A DNA stretch of 64,000 nucleotides, from positions 84,815-148,814 of the forward strand of contig CATEFX010000021.1 in NCBI GenBank assembly GCA_949499105.1. Direction: 5' to 3'. Shown here piece by piece: positions 1 through 10,060 of the stretch. The DNA is from Formosa sp. Hel1_33_131. GTDB taxonomy: Bacteria; Bacteroidota; Bacteroidia; Flavobacteriales; Flavobacteriaceae. Within the stretch, counting starts at the first letter, position 1, and each line of letters begins with the position of its first letter. Both the position numbers and the translations under genes were made by a program. The notes below the pieces were generated by a model, which was given only the letters and a program-made list of their open reading frames with translations, ran no database searches and was not told the DNA's origin.

Positions 1-2
1 TT

Positions 3-554
3 AAGGACTACACCAACGATTTTGGGATGAACACACTCGACAATTCTCATTCAAGCCCCATTGAGCTGGGTATTGGAGGTGGTGTTATTTTTGATGTTTC
101 TAAGAATAAGCGCCTTAAATGGGATTTAGGGATCAACTACAATAAATATAAAATCAACACCAGCTTTGTTGTCGGAAACACCTCCACATCGACCCATTAT
201 AATTTATCCTATGTGTCCTTAAAATCAGGACCCTATTACTCGTTAATCGATAAACCAAGAGTCAAATTGCAATTCCATTCTCATGCTTCATTTGATTATT
301 TAGTATTTGGCTCAAATCAATATATTAATGAATTTATAGATCTTACCAGCGGTCACCAACTAAGCAAATTACTGATGAATTATCATTATGGATTGGCCTT
401 GGAGATTTTCATAACGAGTGAGAATTCGTTTTATATAAGTTACGATTCAAAACACAGTTTTAGAGCAACGATTGAAAATGACGAGTCGTATCGACTCAAC
501 GTAAATTCTGTGATGTTGGGCTTTCGTTTTAAATTTAAAGAGCTCGAAAATTAA
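3..554 (+). CDS. Outer-membrane beta-barrel protein, 5' end outside the window
   Basis: The reading frame is open from base 3, so the ATG at 27 is probably internal and the real start lies upstream of the window. The visible part of about 183 residues consists of alternating polar/hydrophobic strands rich in Tyr, Ser and Asn, such as KLQFHSHASFDYLVFG, and ends in MLGFRFKFKELEN, the aromatic-ended strand typical of small outer-membrane barrels (PorT or OmpW-like size class). The next gene begins 9 bases after the stop, so the two are probably co-transcribed. No enzymatic motif is visible and the exact family cannot be named. Confidence 0.6.
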   Translation, partial: KDYTNDFGMNTLDNSHSSPIELGIGGGVIFDVSKNKRLKWDLGINYNKYKINTSFVVGNTSTSTHYNLSYVSLKSGPYYSLIDKPRVKLQFHSHASFDYLVFGSNQYINEFIDLTSGHQLSKLLMNYHYGLALEIFITSENSFYISYDSKHSFRATIENDESYRLNVNSVMLGFRFKFKELEN

Positions 555-563
555 CTAAAACCC

Positions 564-1736
564 ATGCAAAAACTACTTAAACATATATTCAGAATAGTGT
601 TTCTCATTTTCATGAGTAAGGGACTTTTGTTTGCCCAAACACCCGGGATTAATTACCAGGCTTTAATCTTAAATTCTGAAGAAATTCAAATTCCTGGCAC
701 AAATGTAGAAGAAAATCAAGTGCTATTGACTTTAGAAGATGTTTCTTTTCGATTCAGTATTTTAAATGCCTCTTTTGAAGAGTATTATATTGAAACACAA
801 AGCACCATCACGGATGAAAATGGGATGGTTTCATTAATTGTTGGAGAAGGCACGCCTTTGTTGTCAAGCTTTGACTCGATTGCTTGGGACGGTACTTTGA
901 AATACTTGAACATCGAGATTGACATTCACAGACAAAATCAGGGGTTTGTGTTTTTAGACATTCAAAAAATACTGTATTTGCCACAAAGCGGTATGGGTAC
1001 GACTATGGATATTGTCGAATTCATTGAGGATATACCAATGAATGATAATGTGACTGGTGATTTAATGTGGGTAAAAGATGTGGATCAAAAAGGGAATCCG
1101 TCGCTGATGGTTTGGGATGGCGAAAAGTGGAGTTTTGCCAATACGGATTATGACCCCGAAAACGAATTAGGATTGGTCGTCGCTTCAAATTCGAATGATC
1201 GTGATCTTCAATATCCAAGTCCAACGACAGGCGATCAAGTTTGGAATCAGACTTGTGAGTGTATTCAGATTTATGAAGGGAGTGAATGGGTTAATATTAA
1301 TGGGTCCTTAGAGGATATAAAGGCCAGCAATGGAATTAATATAGACGAGAATACAGAGATCAAACTAGGCGGTGTTTTGACGGCCCCCACCGAAATAAAT
1401 ACGGATGCTACCAATACACTTGCCCTTACAGGCTTAGAAGAAATTACACCAACAGTAGATGATGATGTAATGATGGTTAACTCCAATACAGGGGTGATCA
1501 CACGAACAACTTTAGGGGATCTTTTTCAAGAAGAAGTGACACTTACAATCGCTGCAATAGACGGGCAAAGTCAGTTTGCAACGCCCTTGCCAATCGAAAC
1601 CCCCAATAAAGTAAATGTGTATCGTAATGGGGTGCGAATCGGATTTTCGGTAGTGAGTATTAACACTGTAAAGCTAGAGCTAGAAGCCGTATGTTATCAG
1701 GGCGATGAAATACGAATTGTACAGTACTCTAACTAA
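564..1736 (+). CDS. Exported modular fibre-like protein, function unknown
   Basis: The 390-residue protein starts with a basic N-terminus and a hydrophobic segment ending near LLFAQ, a signal peptide, followed by PGINYQALIL, an opening seen in secreted Bacteroidota proteins of unknown role. The middle contains short W-D-G-x-x-W segments (VWDGEKWSFAN, IYEGSEWVNING). The last 60 or so residues (KVNVYRNGVRI ... GDEIRIVQYSN) resemble the C-terminus of the following gene (KVWVYRNGAKL ... GDILEVQYF), so the two share a terminal beta domain like those on fibre proteins. It sits 9 bases after the barrel gene and 58 bases before the next fibre-like gene. A surface or adhesive role is inference only. 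Confidence 0.55.
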   Translation: MQKLLKHIFRIVFLIFMSKGLLFAQTPGINYQALILNSEEIQIPGTNVEENQVLLTLEDVSFRFSILNASFEEYYIETQSTITDENGMVSLIVGEGTPLLSSFDSIAWDGTLKYLNIEIDIHRQNQGFVFLDIQKILYLPQSGMGTTMDIVEFIEDIPMNDNVTGDLMWVKDVDQKGNPSLMVWDGEKWSFANTDYDPENELGLVVASNSNDRDLQYPSPTTGDQVWNQTCECIQIYEGSEWVNINGSLEDIKASNGINIDENTEIKLGGVLTAPTEINTDATNTLALTGLEEITPTVDDDVMMVNSNTGVITRTTLGDLFQEEVTLTIAAIDGQSQFATPLPIETPNKVNVYRNGVRIGFSVVSINTVKLELEAVCYQGDEIRIVQYSN

Positions 1737-1794
1737 ATTCATCAATTATAAATAACAATAACTATAAATAATAATAACACCAAATCTAAACACT

Positions 1795-2574
1795 ATGAAA
1801 AACAACTATGTAAAAATGGGTCTATTAGCCCTCACAATGATTGCTGCGACGGCTACCGTTCAAGCACAAGACACCAATGCAACGATTGGAAAACAAACGG
1901 AAGCCACCTTGGGTGATGTCACTACGGGTGCTGATGCAACTCCAGCAGCGAATGTATTTACGGCTCCAACTGCAGGCGCAGTCACTCAAGGCGGTGCCAT
2001 TCGCGTTATTGATAACAAGGGTACCAAAAAATTCTTGCAAGTTCAAAATGGGATCACCCAAGTAACAGATACGGCACCAGATGGGGGAATAATCACCACA
2101 TGGCAATTGGGCGGTGATTTAGTAGATGATACTGAGATCGACTTTAATGGTTCTGCGTTTTCTTTTGAAAATGTAATTCAAGTGAATCCAGCTACAGAAA
2201 ATCCTGCGACAACTACAAAGGCAGACTCTGATGGTTCAACTACTGGATGGACCCTTTTAGTACGTGATGAAGCCACTGGAGATATCAAAAAAATGTTAGC
2301 ATCGGATCTCATTGTAAGTGGGCAAACGGTTTTTACAGCCACTCAAGGCACTTTAACGTATGATGTTGCTTCTGGAACGCCAGCAATGGCAGGTGCCAAA
2401 ATTCCGTTACCTGAATACCAAAAAGTGTGGGTTTATCGCAACGGTGCAAAACTGTTGGCTGGTTTAGATTACACAATTTCAGGGAGCGTCGTCACCTTAG
2501 ATGAGTCTCCAGGCACTGGTGATTCATGGACCTTGTTTACAGGCGATATTTTAGAAGTTCAGTATTTTAAGTAA
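1795..2574 (+). CDS. Exported fibre-like protein sharing a C-terminal domain with its upstream neighbour
   Basis: The 259-residue product has a clear signal peptide (LLALTMIAATATVQAQ). The mature N-terminus is Ala/Thr-rich and low in complexity (about residues 25-65). It contains RVIDNKGT, also found near the mature N-terminus of the 1364-residue protein encoded next, and its C-terminal KVWVYRNGAKL...ILEVQY block matches the upstream gene. This sharing of modules among three consecutive genes points to a family of related fibre subunits. A perfect 22-bp inverted repeat follows the stop codon and probably ends or attenuates the transcript. No function can be assigned. Confidence 0.55.
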   Translation: MKNNYVKMGLLALTMIAATATVQAQDTNATIGKQTEATLGDVTTGADATPAANVFTAPTAGAVTQGGAIRVIDNKGTKKFLQVQNGITQVTDTAPDGGIITTWQLGGDLVDDTEIDFNGSAFSFENVIQVNPATENPATTTKADSDGSTTGWTLLVRDEATGDIKKMLASDLIVSGQTVFTATQGTLTYDVASGTPAMAGAKIPLPEYQKVWVYRNGAKLLAGLDYTISGSVVTLDESPGTGDSWTLFTGDILEVQYFK

Positions 2575-2582
2575 TTAAAAAT

Positions 2583-2637
2583 AAACCTATAAACACTTAA
2601 CTGCCTTTAAAATGAGCAGTTAAGTGTTTATAGGTTT
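2583..2637. terminator. Perfect 22-bp inverted repeat, probable terminator or attenuator
   Basis: Arms 2583-2604 and 2616-2637 are exact reverse complements (AAACCTATAAACACTTAACTGC and its complement) around an 11-base loop. The hairpin starts 8 bases after the preceding stop codon and lies 77 bases before the next gene. There is no long T-run after it, so it may act as an mRNA-stabilising or bidirectional hairpin rather than a classic intrinsic terminator. Confidence 0.6.
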
Positions 2638-2713
2638 CATTCCAATCTAGCAATAAGTGATAATAAATTCTAAAAAATAAAACCAAATCCAATTTAACTC
2701 TAATATCCGATCA

Positions 2714-5700
2714 ATGAAATATAAGGGGTCCATTTTTGAATCGAAGTTAAAAGCGATCAGGCTACAGTATTTAGTTTGTATGATTGTAAGCTTAATTGGC
2801 TTTCAGATGCATTCTCAAGTCGTCCGAGTCATTGATAACAAAGGGACTATTTCTGAAGTTAATAACAATCAAGTCACCACAGCGACTACAGCCCCTATAT
2901 CGCCTTTAGAAAACGATATATGGATTGATACTACAACTAATACCGTAAAAGTTTGGGAAGGTACGCCATTGAATGCTTGGCAGGAGATGGCTTCCATTCG
3001 CAATTGGATTAGTGATACCAATAGCGGCAGCTATGCCGTTGATCATTTGGTGTCTTATAAAGGCAACATCTATAAAAATCTTACAGGAGTCAATACCGAT
3101 ACTGACCCATCGGCAGACACGCTCAATTGGAATGGTACAAATCCCATTGTGGATCTAAGCGACTATGAATTTATAAAAGAGGGCAACTTAATCCGAGGCG
3201 TCGGTTTAGAAGCCATAAGTGGTGGCACTATTGAAAGTCCTACAGGTAATCCTTTGATTAATTATGAACTTGCATTTGATGGCGATCCTAATACTTTTAC
3301 AGTTGGCAATAACGCTTCTTTTTCTGACGACAAATATGTTTTACCAAGCGCTTTGAATGTACGGAAAATTAAAATTGATTATAGCGGAAGGCCTACAGAC
3401 ACCGCTTATCCAGATTTTTATTTATGGAACGCCTTAGATGTAGAGCTTGTAGCAATTGACGCTCCAACTTTAACTGCAAATGAAAGAAGAACTATAAGCT
3501 ATGAAACCAATGCTCAAAATACCGCTAAAGTAAGAACTCGAGACGACTCGGGTTCACGAGTTAATATTTACGAAATTTCTTTATATACCATTGAAGCTTC
3601 TACAGAAATTCCAACCATTTCAGTGGGGGATACTGTTTTTATTGAGGGCTGTGGCTATGCGACTGTTTTGACAAATGTCGATGGCAATATAACCCTTGAA
3701 ACGACAAGTCATAATGCAGTGCCGCTTTGGGTCAATACCACCAATGGCGGCAGTTATATAAGCAATGACATTATTAATTACAATGGGGTATTGTATAAAA
3801 ATTTAACAGGCACCAACCTAGATACCAGCCCTAACGTAGATACTACAAATTGGGCATCAACCGCTTCTTTATTCCAAAGTGATGGGGTCAATAGCATTGA
3901 TTTAGCGGTACAATCGGATGGAAGCGCAAGAACAGCAGACACTGAAGTTGTGATAACCGACAATGGGAGGCTTGGTGTTGGCACTACTAGCCCAAGCCAT
4001 AAAGCTGATTTTCATGGAAGTACTGGTGGCGCTAATATAGTAGTTGTTGGCGTAGGAGATGTCGAGGGCTCAACAAATCCATTATTTTACTTACAGGCAG
4101 GAGCAGGTGAGGCGGTTATTCAATCGAGGAGAAACCACCCACTGGTTTTAAAAGTAAATAACATACAGAGACTAAAATTAAATACAGACGACAGTGCCGA
4201 ATTTCGTGGAAATATTCATACAAAAGATTTTTCTACAGAGTGGTTGTCTGATGCGGATGGAGGTTCTTATGCGATAGATTATATCGTGATTCATAATGGT
4301 ATTTTTTATAAAAACTTAACAGGCACCAACCTAGATACCACTCCTGATTTAGATACTACAAATTGGACTGAAGTCGTGCCAGATTTTGAGGTCGTTCCTT
4401 TATGGAAATCTGACACCAATGGCGGCAGTTATGCAACCAATGACATTATTAATTACAATGGGGTATTGTATAAAAATTTAACTGGCACCAATCTAGACAC
4501 GACCCCAGAATTAGATAGTACTAACTGGGCTGCTTTTGAAAGTGACACAATCGACAGTGTGCCACTTTGGAGTTCAGCGACTAATGGTGGTAGTTATGAT
4601 ATTGATGATATAATCAATTATAACGGGGTATTGTATAAAAACAATACAGGAACAAATACTGATGTAACACCCAATACAGATCTCACAGATTGGGAAGTTT
4701 TAGATGCCAGTATTTCGCATTCTACAGGCGTTCAACTTGGAGGAGTTCTCTCAGTGGGTAGTCCAAATACAACCTTTAGCATTTCGGATGGCTTTGGATA
4801 CATCATAGACAATATGACAGATCCATTTAATCCCGAAGCAGAAAGAATTAATTGGTCGGGGCTTACAAATATAGCGGCTACCAATATTGCCACCCAATTA
4901 ATTACATTTATCTCCATTGATCAAAACGGTGCTGTGATTCAACAAGCAAGCCGCTGGAGCAATTCTGAACGTAGAGATCGAATCATTATTGGAGTGATTG
5001 TACATGTAGATAATATCAGTATTGACGTTGTCAATAATGAACAGCAAGTAGGGCAAGATGCGGTATCCCAAATCTATGATATTTTAAATGGTCTCGGATT
5101 TATCAATGTGGAGGGCAATGTGTTTGGTGCCAATGGTTCCAATTTGTTAATCAATAAGACGGCAGGAACCATGCTTGGAAGTGGGATCAATTATGCCAAT
5201 AATATCAACAACCCGCATCAACTTATTTTACCTGGTTTAACACAAGCCAATTTTCAGTACCGATTGCAAAACGGAACCAATCTAACAGGACTGACCAATC
5301 AGACGATTGATCCAGATATTTATGATGTTGGAGGGGTTGCTACCTCAGTACCTGCTAAAAAATATACCATTCAGCATATTTATAGTTTCACCTCTAATAA
5401 TGTAAAAATACAGCCAGGTCAAGGGTTTTATAATAAAATAGATGAGGCAATAGTTGCTATTAATTCGGATGCTTTTGTAACCGAGCAATCCATAAAAGAA
5501 AATGGATTGCTTCGTGGGTATTTAATTATTAAAGAAGGAACCAATGACCTGACCGATGCTAAAAAAGTTCGATTTATCGAGGCCTCTAACATCCCAGGAA
5601 GTAAAGGAGGGTCATCGGGCGCTAGTGTATTATTAAGTGCAGTGCCCTTATGGAAATCGAGTTCCAATGGCGGAAGTTATTTATTAAACGATATCATCAA

Positions 5701-6808
5701 TTACAACGGTGTACTATACAAAAACCTCACGTCTGATAATTTAGATACCACTCCTGATTTAGATACCACAAATTGGGTGGCTCTTGCATCTACTTCCCTG
5801 AGTGATACCGATGGAGACACCTCCGTCGAAGTAGAACGTACCACAGATAATGATACCGTCTATATTAAAACAAACGGCGTCGACCGATTGACCACAGATG
5901 CATCAGGGACAACCTCACGCGGAAAAATTAAAATTAATAATGGACAATTTGCATCCATTAATCATTTAGATATAGGGTTTAATGGGACTACTGGAATCGC
6001 TTCTTTTGAATCCATTGGAAATGGCAATACATCAATGGATCTTTATACATCAAATGGAGGGACCCAAAATCTAGGTTTAAGAATAGATAAGGATCAAAAC
6101 GTTATCATCCCACAAGATCTAACAACAGACACCTTTTCTACTGCTTGGGTAAACAATACCAATGGTGGTGTTTATGTAGTCAATGACTTGGTAATTTATT
6201 TAGGAGGAATTTATAAGAATTTAACAGGGAATAATACCAACACGACTCCTAATGCAGATACTACAAATTGGAGTGCAATTGTTGGAGGTTCATCTGTTAA
6301 TGTTGTCAACTCGTTAAACTCCACTTCAACCGTTGATGCACTGAGCGCAGCGCAAGGGAAAAACCTACAAGACAACAAGCTAAATACTAACAGTGTTATA
6401 AATTCAGCGACCTCAACATCAACAACAAGTCCTGTAAGTGCAGCCCAGGTAAGGTTATTAGATATTGGAAAACTAGACAAAGTAGATGTTACAGGCACGG
6501 AGCAATTCATGGGGTATCAAATTAATGGTCGAGATGTATATCAGAAATATGTTAGTGGGACCTCACCAACAGGATTTACTAATTTGTATTTAGAGTTTAA
6601 CGGAGTAAATACCCTACTTTCTGTCGAAGGTGTTATCAAGCGAAATGGGCAATCCCAATGGCATTTAATATCACAAATGGGTAACGATCGCGATGGACAT
6701 GCAGGGGCAGTTTATCAAGAAAATGATGACATTGCCATGTATGGAGGCGCTCTTTTAGGAGATTTTCAAGGGCAGTCCTTTAAAATTGTATTGAAGTACA
6801 CGAAGTAG
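2714..6808 (+). CDS. Giant exported fibre/adhesin-like protein with seven CBM5/12-like repeats
   Basis: The 1364-residue protein has a signal-like N-terminus ending near MHSQVVRVIDNKGT. Seven copies of a roughly 45-residue module follow the pattern W-x-x-x-x-x-G-G-x-Y-...-D-x-I-x-Y-N-G-x-L-Y-K-N-L-T-G-x-N-...-P-...-D-T-x-N-W, which fits CBM5/12 (ChtBD3-like) carbohydrate-binding folds. They start at about nt 3001, 3724, 4239, 4399, 4561, 5644 and 6145. Between modules 1 and 2 lies a discoidin-like beta domain (about residues 160-300). Residues about 670-970 are a beta-rich region, and near the C-terminus there is a phage-fibre-like segment (VDALSAAQGKNLQDNKL). No phage structural genes are nearby. 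Binding to glycans or host surfaces is plausible but inferred. It may alternatively be a tail-fibre-derived surface protein. Confidence 0.55.
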   Translation: MKYKGSIFESKLKAIRLQYLVCMIVSLIGFQMHSQVVRVIDNKGTISEVNNNQVTTATTAPISPLENDIWIDTTTNTVKVWEGTPLNAWQEMASIRNWISDTNSGSYAVDHLVSYKGNIYKNLTGVNTDTDPSADTLNWNGTNPIVDLSDYEFIKEGNLIRGVGLEAISGGTIESPTGNPLINYELAFDGDPNTFTVGNNASFSDDKYVLPSALNVRKIKIDYSGRPTDTAYPDFYLWNALDVELVAIDAPTLTANERRTISYETNAQNTAKVRTRDDSGSRVNIYEISLYTIEASTEIPTISVGDTVFIEGCGYATVLTNVDGNITLETTSHNAVPLWVNTTNGGSYISNDIINYNGVLYKNLTGTNLDTSPNVDTTNWASTASLFQSDGVNSIDLAVQSDGSARTADTEVVITDNGRLGVGTTSPSHKADFHGSTGGANIVVVGVGDVEGSTNPLFYLQAGAGEAVIQSRRNHPLVLKVNNIQRLKLNTDDSAEFRGNIHTKDFSTEWLSDADGGSYAIDYIVIHNGIFYKNLTGTNLDTTPDLDTTNWTEVVPDFEVVPLWKSDTNGGSYATNDIINYNGVLYKNLTGTNLDTTPELDSTNWAAFESDTIDSVPLWSSATNGGSYDIDDIINYNGVLYKNNTGTNTDVTPNTDLTDWEVLDASISHSTGVQLGGVLSVGSPNTTFSISDGFGYIIDNMTDPFNPEAERINWSGLTNIAATNIATQLITFISIDQNGAVIQQASRWSNSERRDRIIIGVIVHVDNISIDVVNNEQQVGQDAVSQIYDILNGLGFINVEGNVFGANGSNLLINKTAGTMLGSGINYANNINNPHQLILPGLTQANFQYRLQNGTNLTGLTNQTIDPDIYDVGGVATSVPAKKYTIQHIYSFTSNNVKIQPGQGFYNKIDEAIVAINSDAFVTEQSIKENGLLRGYLIIKEGTNDLTDAKKVRFIEASNIPGSKGGSSGASVLLSAVPLWKSSSNGGSYLLNDIINYNGVLYKNLTSDNLDTTPDLDTTNWVALASTSLSDTDGDTSVEVERTTDNDTVYIKTNGVDRLTTDASGTTSRGKIKINNGQFASINHLDIGFNGTTGIASFESIGNGNTSMDLYTSNGGTQNLGLRIDKDQNVIIPQDLTTDTFSTAWVNNTNGGVYVVNDLVIYLGGIYKNLTGNNTNTTPNADTTNWSAIVGGSSVNVVNSLNSTSTVDALSAAQGKNLQDNKLNTNSVINSATSTSTTSPVSAAQVRLLDIGKLDKVDVTGTEQFMGYQINGRDVYQKYVSGTSPTGFTNLYLEFNGVNTLLSVEGVIKRNGQSQWHLISQMGNDRDGHAGAVYQENDDIAMYGGALLGDFQGQSFKIVLKYTK

Positions 6809-6907
6809 AGTGTTAGTGTATTGAGCTATAAAATTTTAAAAAACTTAGTAGATTAGCCTATCTTTGTTTTTTTAAATCGAAGATTTATCTTCTGCTCAAT
6901 CATATTT

Positions 6908-7549
6908 TTGAAAGATACGTTTAAACATAAAGGACTTCGCAAGCAATTAGTGGCAACTTTGGTAACTAAAGGGATTACAGATTCAGCGGTCTTAGAGGCC
7001 ATTGGATCGATTCCCCGACATCTTTTTATGGACTCTAGTTTTTTGGACCATGCGTACCAAGATAAAGCGTTTCCTATTGCTGCCAGTCAAACGATTTCAC
7101 AGCCCTATACTGTCGCATTTCAATCCGAGTTGTTGGAAGTTAAGCCATCTGATAAGGTCCTTGAAATTGGCACGGGAAGTGGATACCAAACGGCTGTTTT
7201 ATGTCTGTTAGGAGCGCATGTGTATAGTATTGAGCGTCAACTAGAACTCTTTAAAAAAACGAGTAAATTTCTACCTAAAATCGGTTATCTTGCCAAACGT
7301 CTCATATTTGGAGATGGCTACAAAGGACTTAAAGATGAGGCGCCATTTGATAGTGTCATCGTCACTGCAGGGGCGCCTTTTGTTCCAAAACCATTATTAG
7401 CACAATTAAAAATTGGAGGCCGTTTAGTCATTCCTGTTGGAGACGTTGATCAAATTATGACGCTTTACATCCGAAAAGGCGCTAAAGAATTTGAAAAACA
7501 CGAATTAGGGAATTTTAAGTTTGTCCCGCTTTTAGAAAATAAAAACTAG
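6908..7549 (+). CDS. pcm: Protein-L-isoaspartate O-methyltransferase
   Basis: This SAM-dependent cytosolic repair enzyme methylates L-isoaspartyl residues formed by protein ageing. The 213-residue length matches the family. Visible signatures are the substrate-side segment IPRHLFMDSSF, ASQTISQPYTVAFQSELL, and the SAM-binding motif VLEIGTGSGYQTAVL followed by the acidic region FDSVIVTAGAP. The start is TTG at 6908, chosen because the encoded MKDTFKHKGLRKQLV is the usual N-terminus in flavobacteria and no ATG lies close by. The last four bases overlap the convergent gene on the other strand, so there is no room for a terminator between them. Confidence 0.93.
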   Translation: MKDTFKHKGLRKQLVATLVTKGITDSAVLEAIGSIPRHLFMDSSFLDHAYQDKAFPIAASQTISQPYTVAFQSELLEVKPSDKVLEIGTGSGYQTAVLCLLGAHVYSIERQLELFKKTSKFLPKIGYLAKRLIFGDGYKGLKDEAPFDSVIVTAGAPFVPKPLLAQLKIGGRLVIPVGDVDQIMTLYIRKGAKEFEKHELGNFKFVPLLENKN

Positions 7550-9999
7550 AAACTAATCCCAAATAACACCCCATCGTTTACAAAACCAGATTGATACGAT
7601 CGCACATAATCGATTCGTAAAAAACGGTATTTTTTCCAACCGATATTATTAATCCCGAGACTCACTTCTTGATACGGGTTTTGAAACTTTGCAGAAAATC
7701 CATGTAAGCCCACAATTAAGTTATAGTTGAGTTTATTAATCAATGGGATCTTTCCTAAAATATAGCCATTAAAATCATGTTCTAAATGGTATTCTAAATA
7801 GTTTTCGGACGTACTAAAATCATAATACGCCACGTTTTTAAATGACGTCAAATAATTACCACTCAAATTCACATGGGTTTGATTGCCATTAAAATGCTTA
7901 GAATCCATAAATGCTAGTTTGGAGTTCTCAAAAAAGGTGCCTCCCGAAATATTATAACTAAAATCACCTTTATTTTCAAGGCTAAAATTTTGAGATAAAT
8001 TAACACTTAAATGGTCATAATTATAGTCGGAGTTGGTAGCGGCCATTCCTTTTTCAAAACTAAAATTTAACTTCGGGTATTTAGGTGTATTTAGGTTGTA
8101 TTTATTTCCTGGGTAGCTCAGGTATTTTTGTCCAAATCGAATAGCCCCATCGAATTTAAACTTTAGGAGGTTATGATTTTCAAAGGGAGCGGATACAAAA
8201 TTTAAGGCGTCTTTTGGATTGTTACTTGTGTATGATTTATCATCCTGATTTAGGGTCGCGTAATCGGTGCTATTGAACAACGCCCTTCGGTTTTCAAAAC
8301 TGATAGAAGTGCCTATTCTGAAACCATTAAAAAGCTCTTGACCATAACGGGTTTCTATAAATCGATTTTCAAATAATTTAATGTAATTATCTTCAAAAAG
8401 TAAGCTGCTTAAGCTATTTATTAAATTCGAAATAGGGTCTTGATTATTATACTGTTTTACTTTTATACCTGCACTAAATCCTACATTTAAATCATTGATA
8501 TTATTAAATTTATATCGGAATCCTAGCGTCCCCCGAACTTTTTGAGTGTCAAAACTGTAATTGATCTGACTTTGAAGTTTAAGGTATTTTTTAAACGCAT
8601 CATAGCGTTTGGTGTATTCAATCTCTAAATTTGAATTGAATCCTTGAACCGTATTAAAATTTAAGCCTTTTAATGGACTACTAATGCTAAATTCTTTGTG
8701 TTCAAAAGAATTCTCAAATGAATATCCTGAAATTAAATTACCAAACTTAAATGTATTGTTTTTGGTATCCACCGAATCGCGATAGATTTTGGATTTTTTT
8801 AAAGTTTGAACACTATCTTTTTTAATGTAATCAGTGAATTCTTCACGGGTTAGAGGAACTGGACGAAGGGTGTTCCAATAAGTGGAATCTTTTTTATTGG
8901 CTTCGGGCGCAAATGCCAAAATTTCATTTGTAAATACAGTCTCATCAAAATTTGTATTCAATTCATAATTGCTGTAGTTCGCTACAAAATTACCATCCCC
9001 TTCAAATCCTAGAATTTTATATTCAAAACCAATAGTTTGGGAACGAACCACCCAGTAATCCGTTTTCTCATCATAAGATAAATTTTGTTTAATAGTGACC
9101 AAATCAGCTGCTGGGGTTTGAATTTGGCTGCCAGTCACTTGTAATTCAATACCATAGATACTCCATTGGTCTTCCACAATATAAAGAACCCCCGAAAATA
9201 CCCGATCGTTTTCACGACGTGGAATCACTTGAATTTTATTAATTAAATTCCCACGATTGTCATAAAAAACGCCTTCAAGTTTATAGCGGTAATAATTAAA
9301 AGCATACGCTGCAATTGGGGATACAATTTCTGCATTAATCTCAACCGTATTTTTGTAAAAGTTATAATCAACATCACTCGCAGTGTTAAAGCTAAATCCG
9401 TTTGAATCGCCACTTATTTTCGAAGCAATAATTTTTTCTGACAATTTATCAGGTTTTTGATACTTTATTTTGGAGATGGTTTCCGATAAATAGATAATTC
9501 CCGAACGGGTGGAGTCTAATTCAACATCGAACGTCACCTCTTGTCCCATAAATTTTTTGGGCGCATTTTTGATGCGAATGAGGCCTTTAGAATAAAAATC
9601 GGCAGCATATGAATTGATGGTTTCTAAATGCGATTTTCGGGCAGCAATGGACGCTCTTATAATTCGATTTGCAGGGTTTTCATTTCTAGTGATGACCACT
9701 TCATTTAGAGAGATCGATTCTTCCGCTAATTGAATGTTTAGTTCATGTGGAAACTGTTCCACTTTAATAACTTTAGTTTGTGTTTTAAATCCAATAAATT
9801 GGTAAACAATTGAATAGGTGCCTGGTTTTGAGAGGGCTAATTCATAATCACCTTGGTCATTTGAAGTCGTGCCCGTATAGGAATTTTCAATGTAAATATT
9901 AACGTAAGGGACCGGTTGGTTTTTAACATCGGTGATCGTCCCTTTGAGTTGCGCGTTTACAGATAGAGAACAAATAAGGAATAAAAATAAATAACGCAT
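7546..9999 (-). CDS. DUF5686-type outer-membrane protein with carboxypeptidase-regulatory-like N-terminal domain
   Basis: The 817-residue protein has a signal peptide (MRYLFLFLICSLSVNAQ), then a CarboxypepD_reg-like beta-sandwich (about residues 18-95, LKGTITDVKNQPVPYVNIYIENSYTGT). A long beta-rich body follows, ending in tandem amphipathic strands (SFRFLRIDYVRSY-like), typical of the DUF5686 family in Bacteroidota. The N-terminal module resembles the plug-side extension of SusC proteins, but there is no TonB plug here. The 3' end overlaps pcm by four bases in convergent orientation, and smpB lies 61 bases upstream on the same strand. The biochemical role of the family is unknown to me. Confidence 0.75.
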   Translation of the reverse strand: MRYLFLFLICSLSVNAQLKGTITDVKNQPVPYVNIYIENSYTGTTSNDQGDYELALSKPGTYSIVYQFIGFKTQTKVIKVEQFPHELNIQLAEESISLNEVVITRNENPANRIIRASIAARKSHLETINSYAADFYSKGLIRIKNAPKKFMGQEVTFDVELDSTRSGIIYLSETISKIKYQKPDKLSEKIIASKISGDSNGFSFNTASDVDYNFYKNTVEINAEIVSPIAAYAFNYYRYKLEGVFYDNRGNLINKIQVIPRRENDRVFSGVLYIVEDQWSIYGIELQVTGSQIQTPAADLVTIKQNLSYDEKTDYWVVRSQTIGFEYKILGFEGDGNFVANYSNYELNTNFDETVFTNEILAFAPEANKKDSTYWNTLRPVPLTREEFTDYIKKDSVQTLKKSKIYRDSVDTKNNTFKFGNLISGYSFENSFEHKEFSISSPLKGLNFNTVQGFNSNLEIEYTKRYDAFKKYLKLQSQINYSFDTQKVRGTLGFRYKFNNINDLNVGFSAGIKVKQYNNQDPISNLINSLSSLLFEDNYIKLFENRFIETRYGQELFNGFRIGTSISFENRRALFNSTDYATLNQDDKSYTSNNPKDALNFVSAPFENHNLLKFKFDGAIRFGQKYLSYPGNKYNLNTPKYPKLNFSFEKGMAATNSDYNYDHLSVNLSQNFSLENKGDFSYNISGGTFFENSKLAFMDSKHFNGNQTHVNLSGNYLTSFKNVAYYDFSTSENYLEYHLEHDFNGYILGKIPLINKLNYNLIVGLHGFSAKFQNPYQEVSLGINNIGWKKYRFLRIDYVRSYQSGFVNDGVLFGISF

Positions 10000-10060
10000 G
10001 TAGGTTTTTGGTTTAGATTACATGAGTATAGACGATACTCTTAAAGAGATGTTACAAAAG

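Noticed and set aside
1-6808. Prophage or contractile injection system
   Set aside because: Fibre-like proteins are present but no capsid, portal, sheath, baseplate, terminase, lysis or integrase gene is visible, and all three proteins carry signal peptides, unlike phage fibres.
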